NCBI GenBank assembly: GCA_900544075.1 | Contig: UQTJ01000010.1 | Coordinates: 38,101-102,100, forward strand | Direction of reading: 5' to 3' | DNA from: an uncultured Bacteroides sp. | GTDB taxonomy: Bacteria; Bacteroidota; Bacteroidia; Bacteroidales; Bacteroidaceae | DNA: 64,000 bases | In this document: positions 43,278-50,790 of the stretch, one piece after another | Layout of the letters: every line of letters starts with the position of its first letter | Position numbering within the stretch: position 1 is the first letter of the stretch | The notes under the pieces: generated by a model | What the model saw: only the letters and a program-made list of their open reading frames with translations | Database searches by the model: none | Told to the model about the DNA's origin: nothing | Translations under genes and position numbers: made by a program

Positions 43278-44411
43278 TTATTTTATCTGAATATTGTAAT
43301 AAAATTGAAAAGTACATGACAAAAATTTGAATACATCGAATTTGGGTGTGTATGTCGGTCGAAAAAGCACGTTTGAGATTTCCTCAAGACCATACTTGAC
43401 CAATGACTTAGCCCTTCGCCCATGTTTCAGAATTTTTATCTGTTTAACGTATATATCTTTATGTTCACCAACGAGATACGCCCATACAAGAGCCATGCAG
43501 ACCATCGCAAACAGACGTGCGATACGCACTCTGTCACGCAGGTGGGTGTCCTCGATGTTGAAGCCCGAAGATTTCATGGCACGGAATGCCGTTTCAATCT
43601 CCCAGCGTTTTTTATAGGTCGCTACTCCATCTTCAGGTCGGTTGAAACAGATCAGGATCTGAAGTTCGGGTATCCCGTCAGAGTTTTTGATTCGACTTCC
43701 TGCAAGATAGACATACTGCCCTTTATGCAAAAAGAGCTTGTAGTAGAATTTCTCCTGCCCGACTTTAAGGGAATTGAAGAGCCACCACGCTCTGATTCTT
43801 TCTCCTGTGGAGGGCTTGACAACCCAAATATCCTGCCGAATACGGATATAGTATCGAATCCTGTTGTCGTTAAGCCATCCAATCCACTCCTTGCCGATGA
43901 ACTCGCGGTCGGCCACAAGGCAGTCGATGCAGTCATGTCCAAAAAGTCGGATGAACCGCTCCATGATATCCTTGCGTTCTTCCCAATTGGAATTGCCCCG
44001 TTTGTTCAAAAGACTGAACAGCAATGGAAAGGCAACACCTTTGTAGGTAATACCGAGGGTGAGTATATTGATGTTGAACTCTCCAAACTTCCAGTTGGTG
44101 CGGTCCATACTCAAAACCAAACCATTCTTAACAGGAAGCAACGAGAAGATCATCATTGCCACCAGGTCGAGGTTCAAGGCATAGTTGGCGATGAATCGCT
44201 GAATGCGGCGCAGATTGGAATCACGCTCAACCGACGTAGGCATTGCCGAAACCAGTTTGTGAAGGCTCACAGTCTGCACCACACAAAGTGCATGCAGCAT
44301 ATAAGCCATAAGCTTAATGCGGGCCGGATTCATCGATTTTCCAAAATACTCTTGCATAATCGGGAGGATTTGGTTAACTTTGGCCAAGTCCTTGGAATCA
44401 GTAGTCTTCAT
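43278..44411 (-). CDS. IS4 family transposase
   Basis: A DDE transposase of about 377 residues from ATG 44411. The acidic triad is seen as SMDRTNWKFG, CLVADREFIG and a YKKRWEIETAFRAMK segment that fits the IS4 signature Y-(2)-R-(3)-E-(6)-K exactly. An upstream ATG at 44465 would overlap the -7 box at 44463-44470, so it is not chosen. The frame does not stop inside the element. It passes through the terminal repeat (coding FLSCT) and ends about 11 codons later in flanking DNA. No frameshift or internal stop, so it may be active. Confidence 0.93.
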   Translation of the reverse strand: MKTTDSKDLAKVNQILPIMQEYFGKSMNPARIKLMAYMLHALCVVQTVSLHKLVSAMPTSVERDSNLRRIQRFIANYALNLDLVAMMIFSLLPVKNGLVLSMDRTNWKFGEFNINILTLGITYKGVAFPLLFSLLNKRGNSNWEERKDIMERFIRLFGHDCIDCLVADREFIGKEWIGWLNDNRIRYYIRIRQDIWVVKPSTGERIRAWWLFNSLKVGQEKFYYKLFLHKGQYVYLAGSRIKNSDGIPELQILICFNRPEDGVATYKKRWEIETAFRAMKSSGFNIEDTHLRDRVRIARLFAMVCMALVWAYLVGEHKDIYVKQIKILKHGRRAKSLVKYGLEEISNVLFRPTYTPKFDVFKFLSCTFQFYYNIQIK

Positions 44412-44523
44412 AGAGAAAGCGGCTAACTTTTCTTTAAAGTTACTGATTTTCAGGGACTTTTGCAAATATAATCTATTGATAATTAAATGATTAACAATAG
44501 AATTTTATTTTTTGTCATCTACT
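43311..44523 (-). mobile_element. IS4 family insertion sequence
   Basis: Terminal inverted repeats read AGTACATGACAAAAA at the left (43311-43325) and, reversed, AGTAGATGACAAAAA at the right (44509-44523), differing at one base. Length is about 1.2 kb, usual for a one-gene IS4 member. Flanks aaaattgaaa (left) and aaaatataaa (right) are similar but not identical, so no firm target duplication is claimed and the ends may be off by a few bases. The element sits between the acetylesterase and GDPD genes. Confidence 0.8.
44463..44470 (-). promoter_or_regulatory. Candidate -7 box for the IS4 transposase
   Basis: On the minus strand TATATTTG matches TAnnTTTG 52 bases before the preferred ATG at 44411. 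Confidence 0.5.
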
Positions 44524-44545
44524 AAAATATAAAACAATAAATATT

Positions 44546-45313
44546 ATGGAACTAAAAAACATTATTTTGGGATTCACATTAGCATTCATGACTTACACAG
44601 CACAGGCACAGACACAGATAATAGCTCATCGCGGATACTGGAAGACAGAGAATTCTGCTCAAAACTCAATTACAGGATTGCAGAAAGCAGCAGAAGCCAA
44701 AGTTTATGGCTCGGAATTTGATGTTCAGCTCACAGGTGACGGAGTAATTGTAGTGAACCACGATGACAACATAAACGGAATAACAATTGCCGAGGTCCCT
44801 TATAATAAGCTTAACGGAATCAAGCTAAAGAACGGCGAAAAAATCCCTACACTGAAAGAATATCTTGCAGAAGGAAAGAAGTTAAAGGATATACAGATGA
44901 TACTGGAAATCAAGCCTCACAAGACAAAAGAACAGGAAAAGGAAATTTCAGAGAAAGCCGTTAAAATGGTAAAGGAAGCAGGAATGGAAAAACAAGTGGA
45001 ATACATTTCATTCAGCAAATACATTTGTGAGACTTTGGCACAACTCACTCCAGAATCCGAGATTGCATATCTGAAGGGAGATATCTCACCCAAAGAACTT
45101 AAAGAAAAGGGAATCAATGGTATAGACTATCATTACAAAGTATTCGAAAAGAAGCCTGAATTGGTAAAAGAAGCACACGATCTTGGTATGAAAGTGAACG
45201 TATGGACAGTAAACAATACGGAAGATATCAAAAATATGCTCAAACTGAATGTTGATTATATCACTACAGACCACCCTGTAGAAGCTGCCGGACTTGCAAG
45301 TAACAAGAAATAA
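44546..45313 (+). CDS. Secreted glycerophosphodiester phosphodiesterase
   Basis: A 255-residue GDPD with a signal peptide ending at TAQAQ (about residue 22). Catalytic motifs are IAHRGYWKTENSAQNS (HR...EN), SEFDVQLTGDGVIVVNHDDN (ExD and the second His) and LEIKPHK. It hydrolyses deacylated phospholipid head groups to glycerol-3-phosphate and an alcohol in the periplasm. The IS4 right end lies only 22 bases before its start, so its native promoter may have been displaced. Confidence 0.93.
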   Translation: MELKNIILGFTLAFMTYTAQAQTQIIAHRGYWKTENSAQNSITGLQKAAEAKVYGSEFDVQLTGDGVIVVNHDDNINGITIAEVPYNKLNGIKLKNGEKIPTLKEYLAEGKKLKDIQMILEIKPHKTKEQEKEISEKAVKMVKEAGMEKQVEYISFSKYICETLAQLTPESEIAYLKGDISPKELKEKGINGIDYHYKVFEKKPELVKEAHDLGMKVNVWTVNNTEDIKNMLKLNVDYITTDHPVEAAGLASNKK

Positions 45314-45333
45314 GCAGAAACATAACATATATG

Positions 45334-45366
45334 AAATAGGGATGTAACATTGCATCCCTATTTTTG
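45334..45366 (+). terminator. Intrinsic terminator after the GDPD gene
   Basis: AAATAGGGATG (45334-45344) pairs with CATCCCTATTT (45353-45363), with further T residues. Confidence 0.85.
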
Positions 45367-45464
45367 TATCGTGAGATTATAGCCTCAACCGTAATAAAAA
45401 GCATAAAGAAGTAATTGATTGAAATTCTTTTAGGGACACTTCTAATAATTACCATATCATAGTT

Positions 45465-45511
45465 ATGATACGATCATGCCGTGGCCGTTGCATGTATCGT
45501 ATCATTTTTTA
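45465..45511 (+). terminator. Strong hairpin with a T run, role unclear
   Basis: ATGATACGAT-CATGC (45465-45479) pairs with GCATG-T-ATCGTATCAT (45490-45505), 15 bp with one bulge, followed by TTTTTT. It looks like a plus-strand terminator, yet no gene is seen between the GDPD terminator and here. It overlaps the 3' end of the small convergent gene. Confidence 0.6.
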
Positions 45512-45643
45512 TTTCACACGTCTGTTTAACTGGTTGTTGGCCTTTTCCGGTTTTGATTTCCCCACACGTTTGCCACTGCTTTTCTTTTTTGCACTCTGTT
45601 TTGCCTTGAAAGCAAAAGGATTATTATTTTTCTTTATAGGCAT
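45509..45643 (-). CDS. Small highly basic protein, 44 residues
   Basis: From ATG 45643 the product begins MPIKKNNNPFAFKAKQSAKK and ends NNQLNRRVK. About a third of its residues are Lys or Arg, there are no cysteines, and no membrane segment. I do not recognise a family; nucleic-acid or ribosome binding would suit the composition but is a guess. It is supported by a well-spaced Bacteroides promoter at 45668-45698 that gives a leader of roughly 20 bases. A longer start at 45697 would lie upstream of that promoter. An overlapping plus-strand frame is hydrophobic only because it is antisense to the Lys codons. Confidence 0.6.
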   Translation of the reverse strand: MPIKKNNNPFAFKAKQSAKKKSSGKRVGKSKPEKANNQLNRRVK

Positions 45644-45667
45644 ATTCTTTCGTTTAATATTTGGGTA

Positions 45668-45698
45668 CAAAATTACTCTTTTTAGTCCACTCAACAAT
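45668..45698 (-). promoter_or_regulatory. Promoter for the small basic protein
   Basis: On the minus strand ATTG (45695-45698) and TAATTTTG (45668-45675) are 19 bases apart, matching the -33/-7 pattern with one change in the -33 box. Confidence 0.6.
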
Positions 45699-45786
45699 TC
45701 ATAAGGTAAGTTTTCATCAATTTATGACATAATTAAATGGAGCTATTGTCTGATTTTATATAACTTTACATGCCGTAAACAAGACA

Positions 45787-46305
45787 ATGTCACGAATTAT
45801 GAGGAAAATTATACTTGTAACAGGCGGTCAGCGTTCCGGCAAGAGTTCGTATGCCGAAAGGACAGCTCTTTCAATGACGGATAATCCGGTCTATGTGGCA
45901 ACCGCACATATCTGGGATGACGAGTTCAGAGAAAGAGTAAAAAGACATCAGCTTGGAAGGGGCAGTAACTGGACAAATATAGAGGAAGAAAAATATCTTG
46001 GGAATATAGACATCAACGGCAGGGTAGCAGTAATAGACTGTATCACACTGTGGTGTACGAATTTCTATTTCGAAACACAGGATATAGAAAAGTCGCTGGA
46101 GATGGTAAAGGCGGAATTTGACAAGTTCACATCACAGGATGCTACTTTCATATTCGTAACCAACGAAATCGGGATGGGAGGAACATCCGAGAATAAAGTA
46201 CAGCGTATGTTTACCGACCTGTTAGGATGGGCAAACCAGTATATAGCATCAAAAGCCGATGAAGTAATATTTATGGTGAGTGGAATACCAATGAAAATTA
46301 AATAA
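45787..46305 (+). CDS. cobU: Adenosylcobinamide kinase / adenosylcobinamide-phosphate guanylyltransferase
   Basis: A bifunctional enzyme of cobalamin nucleotide-loop assembly: it phosphorylates adenosylcobinamide and transfers GMP to it. The P-loop is ILVTGGQRSGKSSYAE. A histidine in AERTALSM...HIWDDEFRERVKRHQ is near the guanylylation site, and VTNEIGMGG is a CobU signature. ATG at 45787 gives 172 residues; an ATG at 45799 (MRKIILV) is equally plausible. It is the first gene of a five-gene cluster with very short gaps. No cobalamin riboswitch was found upstream. Confidence 0.95.
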   Translation: MSRIMRKIILVTGGQRSGKSSYAERTALSMTDNPVYVATAHIWDDEFRERVKRHQLGRGSNWTNIEEEKYLGNIDINGRVAVIDCITLWCTNFYFETQDIEKSLEMVKAEFDKFTSQDATFIFVTNEIGMGGTSENKVQRMFTDLLGWANQYIASKADEVIFMVSGIPMKIK

Positions 46306-46306
46306 T

Positions 46307-47347
46307 ATGATAAACTTTAACACCAGACCTACGGCAAACAAGAATCTGGAAGATATTGCCGTAAACAAGATAAACAACCTTACCAAGCCTAAAGGCTCTC
46401 TTGGAAGACTTGAGGAACTGGCTTTGCAGATTTGCATGATTCAGGAAACAACTGAACCGACACTCAGAAACCCACACAACATTCTGTATGCAGCCGACCA
46501 CGGTATAGTGGAGGAGGGGGTAAGCCTCTCGCCAAAGGAAATCACATGGCAGCAGATAAGCAATTTTCTGCATGGTGGAGCCGGTATAAACTTTCTGTGC
46601 AGACAGCATGGCTTCAAGTTGGTTATAGTCGATTCCGGAGTAGATTATGACCTGCCGAAGGACAAAGGTATTATTGACAGAAAAATAAACCGCGGTACAA
46701 GGAATTTCCTTTACGGAGATGCTATGACGGAAGAGGAAATGGAGAAATGTCTGGAGTATGGAGCAGAATGTGTAACAGCAGCCTATAACGACGGATGTAA
46801 TGTGGTAAGTTTCGGCGAAATGGGAATCGGAAATACATCAGCTTCATCGCTCTGGATGACTTGTCTTACCAATATTCCGCTTAAACAGTGCGTAGGTGCA
46901 GGAAGCGGACTCGACAATGCAGGAGTAAACCACAAATACAATGTTCTGAAACAGGCTCTCGACAACTACAAAGGCGAATATACAGTAGAAAACGTCATGA
47001 AGCGTTTCGGCGGATATGAGATGGTAATGGCAGTAGGAGGTATGCTCCGTGCTGCTGAACTAAGGATGATAATCATTGTGGACGGTTTCATTATGACCAA
47101 CTGTATGCTGGCTGCATCAATGATAAATCCTAATGTAAAGGATTACGCAATTTTCGGACATACAGGCGATGAAAGCGGACACAAGCTTATATTGGACTAC
47201 ATGAATGCAAAACCTTTGCTAAGCCTTTCTCTGAGGTTGGGAGAGGGGTCCGGAGCGATATGCGCATACCCGATAATCGATTCTGCTGTAAGGATGATAA
47301 ACGAGATGGATACTTTCAGCAACGCATCAATCACCAAGTATTTCTGA
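46307..47347 (+). CDS. cobT: Nicotinate-nucleotide-dimethylbenzimidazole phosphoribosyltransferase
   Basis: A 346-residue CobT that activates the lower ligand base by making alpha-ribazole phosphate. Signatures are LTKPKGSLGRLEELA, DHGIVEEGVSLSP, FGEMGIGNTSASS and GAGSGLDNAGVNHK, with the catalytic glutamate expected in the C-terminal part. Starts one base after the cobU stop. Complete length. Confidence 0.97.
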   Translation: MINFNTRPTANKNLEDIAVNKINNLTKPKGSLGRLEELALQICMIQETTEPTLRNPHNILYAADHGIVEEGVSLSPKEITWQQISNFLHGGAGINFLCRQHGFKLVIVDSGVDYDLPKDKGIIDRKINRGTRNFLYGDAMTEEEMEKCLEYGAECVTAAYNDGCNVVSFGEMGIGNTSASSLWMTCLTNIPLKQCVGAGSGLDNAGVNHKYNVLKQALDNYKGEYTVENVMKRFGGYEMVMAVGGMLRAAELRMIIIVDGFIMTNCMLAASMINPNVKDYAIFGHTGDESGHKLILDYMNAKPLLSLSLRLGEGSGAICAYPIIDSAVRMINEMDTFSNASITKYF

Positions 47348-47356
47348 CGCACAGAT

Positions 47357-48097
47357 ATGAACAACATACTTGCAGCACTGATGTTCTTTACGCGACTCCC
47401 TTTCTGGAAAATCAAGACTGTTCCACAAGAGAGTTTCAAGCATGTGGTGAGTTACTGGAGTTTCAGCGGATGGCTTACGGGCGGAATAATGGCATTGGTA
47501 TTCTGGGGTGCAATACACTCTTTCAACGTGGAAACATCCGTAATCCTTGCTCTGATATCAAGAATCCTCGTTACCGGAGCATTGCATGAGGACGGACTTG
47601 CCGATTTCTTCGACGGTATGGGCGGAGGAAGGGATAGGGAAGGAATACTCAGAATAATGAAAGATTCGCATATAGGAAGTTATGGCGTACTGGCTTTGAT
47701 TCTGTACTATCTGACAGCCTATTCCGTTTTGTCATCATTGCCTGAAGATATAATACCGTCTGTACTCATCTGTGGAGATACTTTCAGTAAGTTTGTGTGC
47801 GGACATATAATTAACCTGCTTCCATATGCACGCAAGGAAACTGAAAGCAAAGCTAAAGTGGTTTACTCGGGAATGAGCATCAAGGAAAAGGTCATATCAC
47901 TGGCCGGAGGAATTATACCGCTGTATTTCTTTCCTATGCAATACGGATGGGCTCTGATAAGTCCGATAGTGGTATTTCTGCTTCTGATATTATATCTTAA
48001 AAAGAAATTAGGCGGATATACGGGCGACTGCTGTGGAGCAGTATTCCTACTCTCCGAACTTGGTTTCTTGATAACAATGGCTGCATTGACTAAATAA
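47357..48097 (+). CDS. cobS: Cobalamin synthase (adenosylcobinamide-GDP ribazoletransferase)
   Basis: A 246-residue inner membrane enzyme that joins adenosylcobinamide-GDP and alpha-ribazole. The hallmark HEDGLADFFDGMGGGRDREG, with its Asp-rich metal site, lies near residue 77. About six membrane helices follow, and the C-terminal LGGYTGDCCGAVFLLSEL matches the CobS ending. It needs products of the flanking genes. Confidence 0.96.
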   Translation: MNNILAALMFFTRLPFWKIKTVPQESFKHVVSYWSFSGWLTGGIMALVFWGAIHSFNVETSVILALISRILVTGALHEDGLADFFDGMGGGRDREGILRIMKDSHIGSYGVLALILYYLTAYSVLSSLPEDIIPSVLICGDTFSKFVCGHIINLLPYARKETESKAKVVYSGMSIKEKVISLAGGIIPLYFFPMQYGWALISPIVVFLLLILYLKKKLGGYTGDCCGAVFLLSELGFLITMAALTK

Positions 48098-48106
48098 AAA
48101 AAACAT

Positions 48107-48634
48107 ATGAAACTATACATAGCAAGACATACATCGGTAGATGTTCCTCACGGCACATGCTACGGCCAGACTGACGTTGCACTTCGCGACACTTTCCCGG
48201 AAGAAGCGGAAGCTGTAAAACGGAAACTTGAAGGTCTGAGTTTCGACAAGGTCTTTACCAGCCCTCTGTCGCGCTGTACTAAATTAGCGGCTTTTTGCGG
48301 ATATGAGAATGCAGTGAGGGAGAAAAGAATAATGGAAATAAACTTCGGAGAGTGGGAGATGAAGCCTTTTGAAAGTATAACGGACCCGCGTATCCGGGAA
48401 TGGTTCAATGATTTCATACACGTACGGACTACCGGTGGAGAATCGTTTATGGACCTGTACAACAGGGTAACAGACTTCCTGAATGAACTCAAGCAAGAAC
48501 CATATGATAATGTACTGCTATTTGCCCATGGTGGAATATTGGTATGCGCACAAATCTATACCGGCATAACGGAAATGAGCAAGGCATTCGAATCAGTTCC
48601 GCCATACGGAAGCGTAGTAGAGTTCGATATTTAA
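48107..48634 (+). CDS. cobC: Alpha-ribazole phosphatase (histidine phosphatase family)
   Basis: A 175-residue phosphoglycerate-mutase-like enzyme with the RHT motif at the N terminus (LYIARHTSVDVPHGTCYGQTD), TSPLSRCTKLA, and the second histidine in LLFAHGGILVC. It removes phosphate from alpha-ribazole-5'-phosphate or cobalamin-5'-phosphate. Assignment within a large family rests mainly on its place in the cob operon and the GxCYGQTD pattern typical of CobC. Confidence 0.9.
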   Translation: MKLYIARHTSVDVPHGTCYGQTDVALRDTFPEEAEAVKRKLEGLSFDKVFTSPLSRCTKLAAFCGYENAVREKRIMEINFGEWEMKPFESITDPRIREWFNDFIHVRTTGGESFMDLYNRVTDFLNELKQEPYDNVLLFAHGGILVCAQIYTGITEMSKAFESVPPYGSVVEFDI

Positions 48635-48664
48635 TGATATTTCCCACTATTAAACCAACACAGA

Positions 48665-49675
48665 ATGATAAACGGACACGGAGACGATTTATATAAATAC
48701 GACGATATCAGGACGAACTTCAGTTCTAATGTATACTCACATGTTGACCACAGCGGATTGTTCTCACACCTGACCAAGGCGATGGAGAACATAGTGTCAT
48801 ATCCGGAGCCTCAGCCTTATTCTCTTGAGAAATCCATCGCCGGAGAATACGGCATAGACGATGATATGGTATGCGCTACAAACGGGGCCACAGAGGCTAT
48901 ATACCTGTTGGCACAGGCCTATAGGGAAAGTAATTCGGCCGTACTTGTTCCTACTTTCAGCGAGTATGCCGATGCCTGCGTACTCAATTCTCACCGTCTT
49001 TATAAGTTCTATACTTTGGAAAATATACCTGATGAGGCTACAATGGTATGGATTTGCAATCCCAATAATCCTACAGGTGAGGCATATGATAGAGAAAGAA
49101 TTGAAATGCTTGCAGAGAGATATCCGGGAAGATTGTTCATTATAGACCAGTCGTATGAAGCGTTTACTACGAAAAAGCTTTTCAGACCGTCCGACTCATT
49201 GAGATACAATAATATAGTAATCCTGCATTCGCTGACAAAGCATTTTGCAGTGCCGGGACTACGAATAGGGTATATAACTGCACATCCTACAATCATTAAA
49301 CGCATCAGAGCATTTGTCAAGCCATGGTCGGTAAACTCACTTGCCATATCTGCCGGAATATATCTGATTGAACATAAATCGGATTACGAACTGAATCTCA
49401 ATGCCCTGCTTGAAGAACGTAAACGTGTATCTGCAGAACTTGAAAAATTAGGAGTTCTTGAACCGTGGACATCCGACACTCATTATATGCTTGTACGATT
49501 GCGGTTTGGAAATGCCAAGGCACTGAAAGACTATCTGGCATGCAATCATGGAATACTAATCCGTGATGCATCGAATTTCGACGGACTTGACAACAGCTAC
49601 TTCCGTATAGCCATACAGACACCTGAGGAGAATGACAAACTGATAAACGCCATAAAAGAATGGATTTACAGTTGA
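48665..49675 (+). CDS. CobD-like threonine-phosphate decarboxylase (PLP aminotransferase fold)
   Basis: A 336-residue fold-type I PLP enzyme. Threonine-phosphate decarboxylase makes the aminopropanol linker of cobalamin. Features are the N-terminal INGHGDDLYKYDDIRTNFSSNV, like the CobD HGG...NFSSN start, NPNNPTGEAYD and the PLP lysine in LHSLTKHFAVPGLRIGY. Histidinol-phosphate aminotransferase is the main alternative. The cob operon context and the N-terminal pattern favour CobD. It starts 30 bases after cobC. Confidence 0.85.
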   Translation: MINGHGDDLYKYDDIRTNFSSNVYSHVDHSGLFSHLTKAMENIVSYPEPQPYSLEKSIAGEYGIDDDMVCATNGATEAIYLLAQAYRESNSAVLVPTFSEYADACVLNSHRLYKFYTLENIPDEATMVWICNPNNPTGEAYDRERIEMLAERYPGRLFIIDQSYEAFTTKKLFRPSDSLRYNNIVILHSLTKHFAVPGLRIGYITAHPTIIKRIRAFVKPWSVNSLAISAGIYLIEHKSDYELNLNALLEERKRVSAELEKLGVLEPWTSDTHYMLVRLRFGNAKALKDYLACNHGILIRDASNFDGLDNSYFRIAIQTPEENDKLINAIKEWIYS

Positions 49676-49746
49676 TACATTTTGTAGGTAATCATCAGTA
49701 TCATAAAGGCAGATAACAAGTGTTTTTATTAAAAAGCATTCATTTT

Positions 49747-49779
49747 ATTGTCAAAATAAGAAAATATGTTTTATTTTTG
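49747..49779 (+). promoter_or_regulatory. Promoter for cysE
   Basis: ATTG (49747-49750) and TATTTTTG (49772-49779) are 21 bases apart, close to the -33/-7 pattern, 28 bases before the cysE ATG. Confidence 0.6.
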
Positions 49780-49807
49780 CCTGTGTTATTATCAAAAATA
49801 AAACAAT

Positions 49808-50701
49808 ATGACTCTATTCGATTATTCGCACATACTTACAGATACTGTTGATAAACTTTCGGACAACAACTCGTATCGCGGACTCTTTCATCAGCACAAG
49901 GATGGTGAACCTTTGCCGTCAGGAAAGGCTCTGGAAGAAATCATCGACCTTTCAAGAGCAATATTGTTTCCGGGATATTTCGGTAAATCGAATATCAACA
50001 GCCAGAACATAAATTACCATATAGGAGTGAACCTGGAAAGACTGTTCGAATTGCTGATAGAACAGATTCAGGCCGGTTTGTGTTTCGGTGTTGAAAACAG
50101 TGGTATGGAAACAAAAGACGAGCCTTGCCGTGACACAGCAGCCCGTATTGCATCCGAGTTTATCAGCCGCCTGCCGGAGATAAGGAGTGTCCTTGCTACC
50201 GATGTGGAGGCTGCATACTATGGTGACCCTGCAGCAACATGTTTTGGCGAAATAATCTGCTGTTACCCGATTATAAGGGCTATCACAAACTACAGAATAG
50301 CACATGAGCTATACACTCTGAACGTACCTCTCATTCCAAGAATAATAACCGAGATGGCGCACTCTGAAACAGGAATAGACATACATCCGGGAGCAACGAT
50401 AGGGCATCATTTCACAATAGACCACGGAACGGGTGTGGTGATAGGTGCAACATGTATAATAGGTAATAACGTGAAACTCTATCAGGGAGTTACTCTTGGA
50501 GCCAAGAGCTTCCCTATGGATGAAAACGGCAATCCTATCAAAGGAATACCAAGACATCCTATTCTTGAGGATGATGTGGTGGTATATTCTAATGCCACAA
50601 TCTTAGGACGTATCACGATAGGAAAGGGAGCTACCATCGGTGGAAACATCTGGGTTACTGAAAGTGTACCTGCCGGAGCACGCATAGTACAGAGAAAATG
50701 A
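49808..50701 (+). CDS. cysE: Serine O-acetyltransferase
   Basis: A 297-residue enzyme that forms O-acetylserine for cysteine synthesis. The N-terminal helical domain (about 1-175) includes FGEIICCYPIIRAITNYRIAHELY. A left-handed beta-helix of hexapeptide repeats follows: GIDIHPGATIGHHFTIDHGTGVVIG, then NNVKLYQGVTLGAKS. The catalytic histidine is expected in the FTIDHGTG segment. The longer N-terminal domain is typical of Bacteroidetes members. Ends in a strong terminator. Confidence 0.95.
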   Translation: MTLFDYSHILTDTVDKLSDNNSYRGLFHQHKDGEPLPSGKALEEIIDLSRAILFPGYFGKSNINSQNINYHIGVNLERLFELLIEQIQAGLCFGVENSGMETKDEPCRDTAARIASEFISRLPEIRSVLATDVEAAYYGDPAATCFGEIICCYPIIRAITNYRIAHELYTLNVPLIPRIITEMAHSETGIDIHPGATIGHHFTIDHGTGVVIGATCIIGNNVKLYQGVTLGAKSFPMDENGNPIKGIPRHPILEDDVVVYSNATILGRITIGKGATIGGNIWVTESVPAGARIVQRK

Positions 50702-50724
50702 TACAACAATTATATATCCGATAA

Positions 50725-50777
50725 ACAAAATACTCCGATACTTTTAAAACAGCTGTATCGGAGTATTTTGTTTTTTA
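50725..50777. terminator. Bidirectional intrinsic terminator between cysE and the sialidase
   Basis: ACAAAATACTCCGATAC (50725-50741) and GTATCGGAGTATTTTGT (50755-50771) form a perfect 17-bp stem with T runs after it on both strands. Confidence 0.9.
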
Positions 50778-50790
50778 TACTATCAGAAGT

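Noticed and set aside
43422..44426. 334-codon plus-strand open frame
   Set aside because: It is antisense to the IS4 transposase, whose IS4 motifs are intact, and the product resembles nothing.
43301..44533. A 10-bp target duplication around the IS4 element
   Set aside because: The flanks aaaattgaaa and aaaatataaa match at 8 of 10 positions in a very AT-rich context, so chance cannot be excluded.
45465..45704. 79-codon hydrophobic plus-strand open frame
   Set aside because: Its hydrophobic Phe/Leu runs are the complement of lysine codons in the minus-strand basic gene, which has a promoter; this frame does not.
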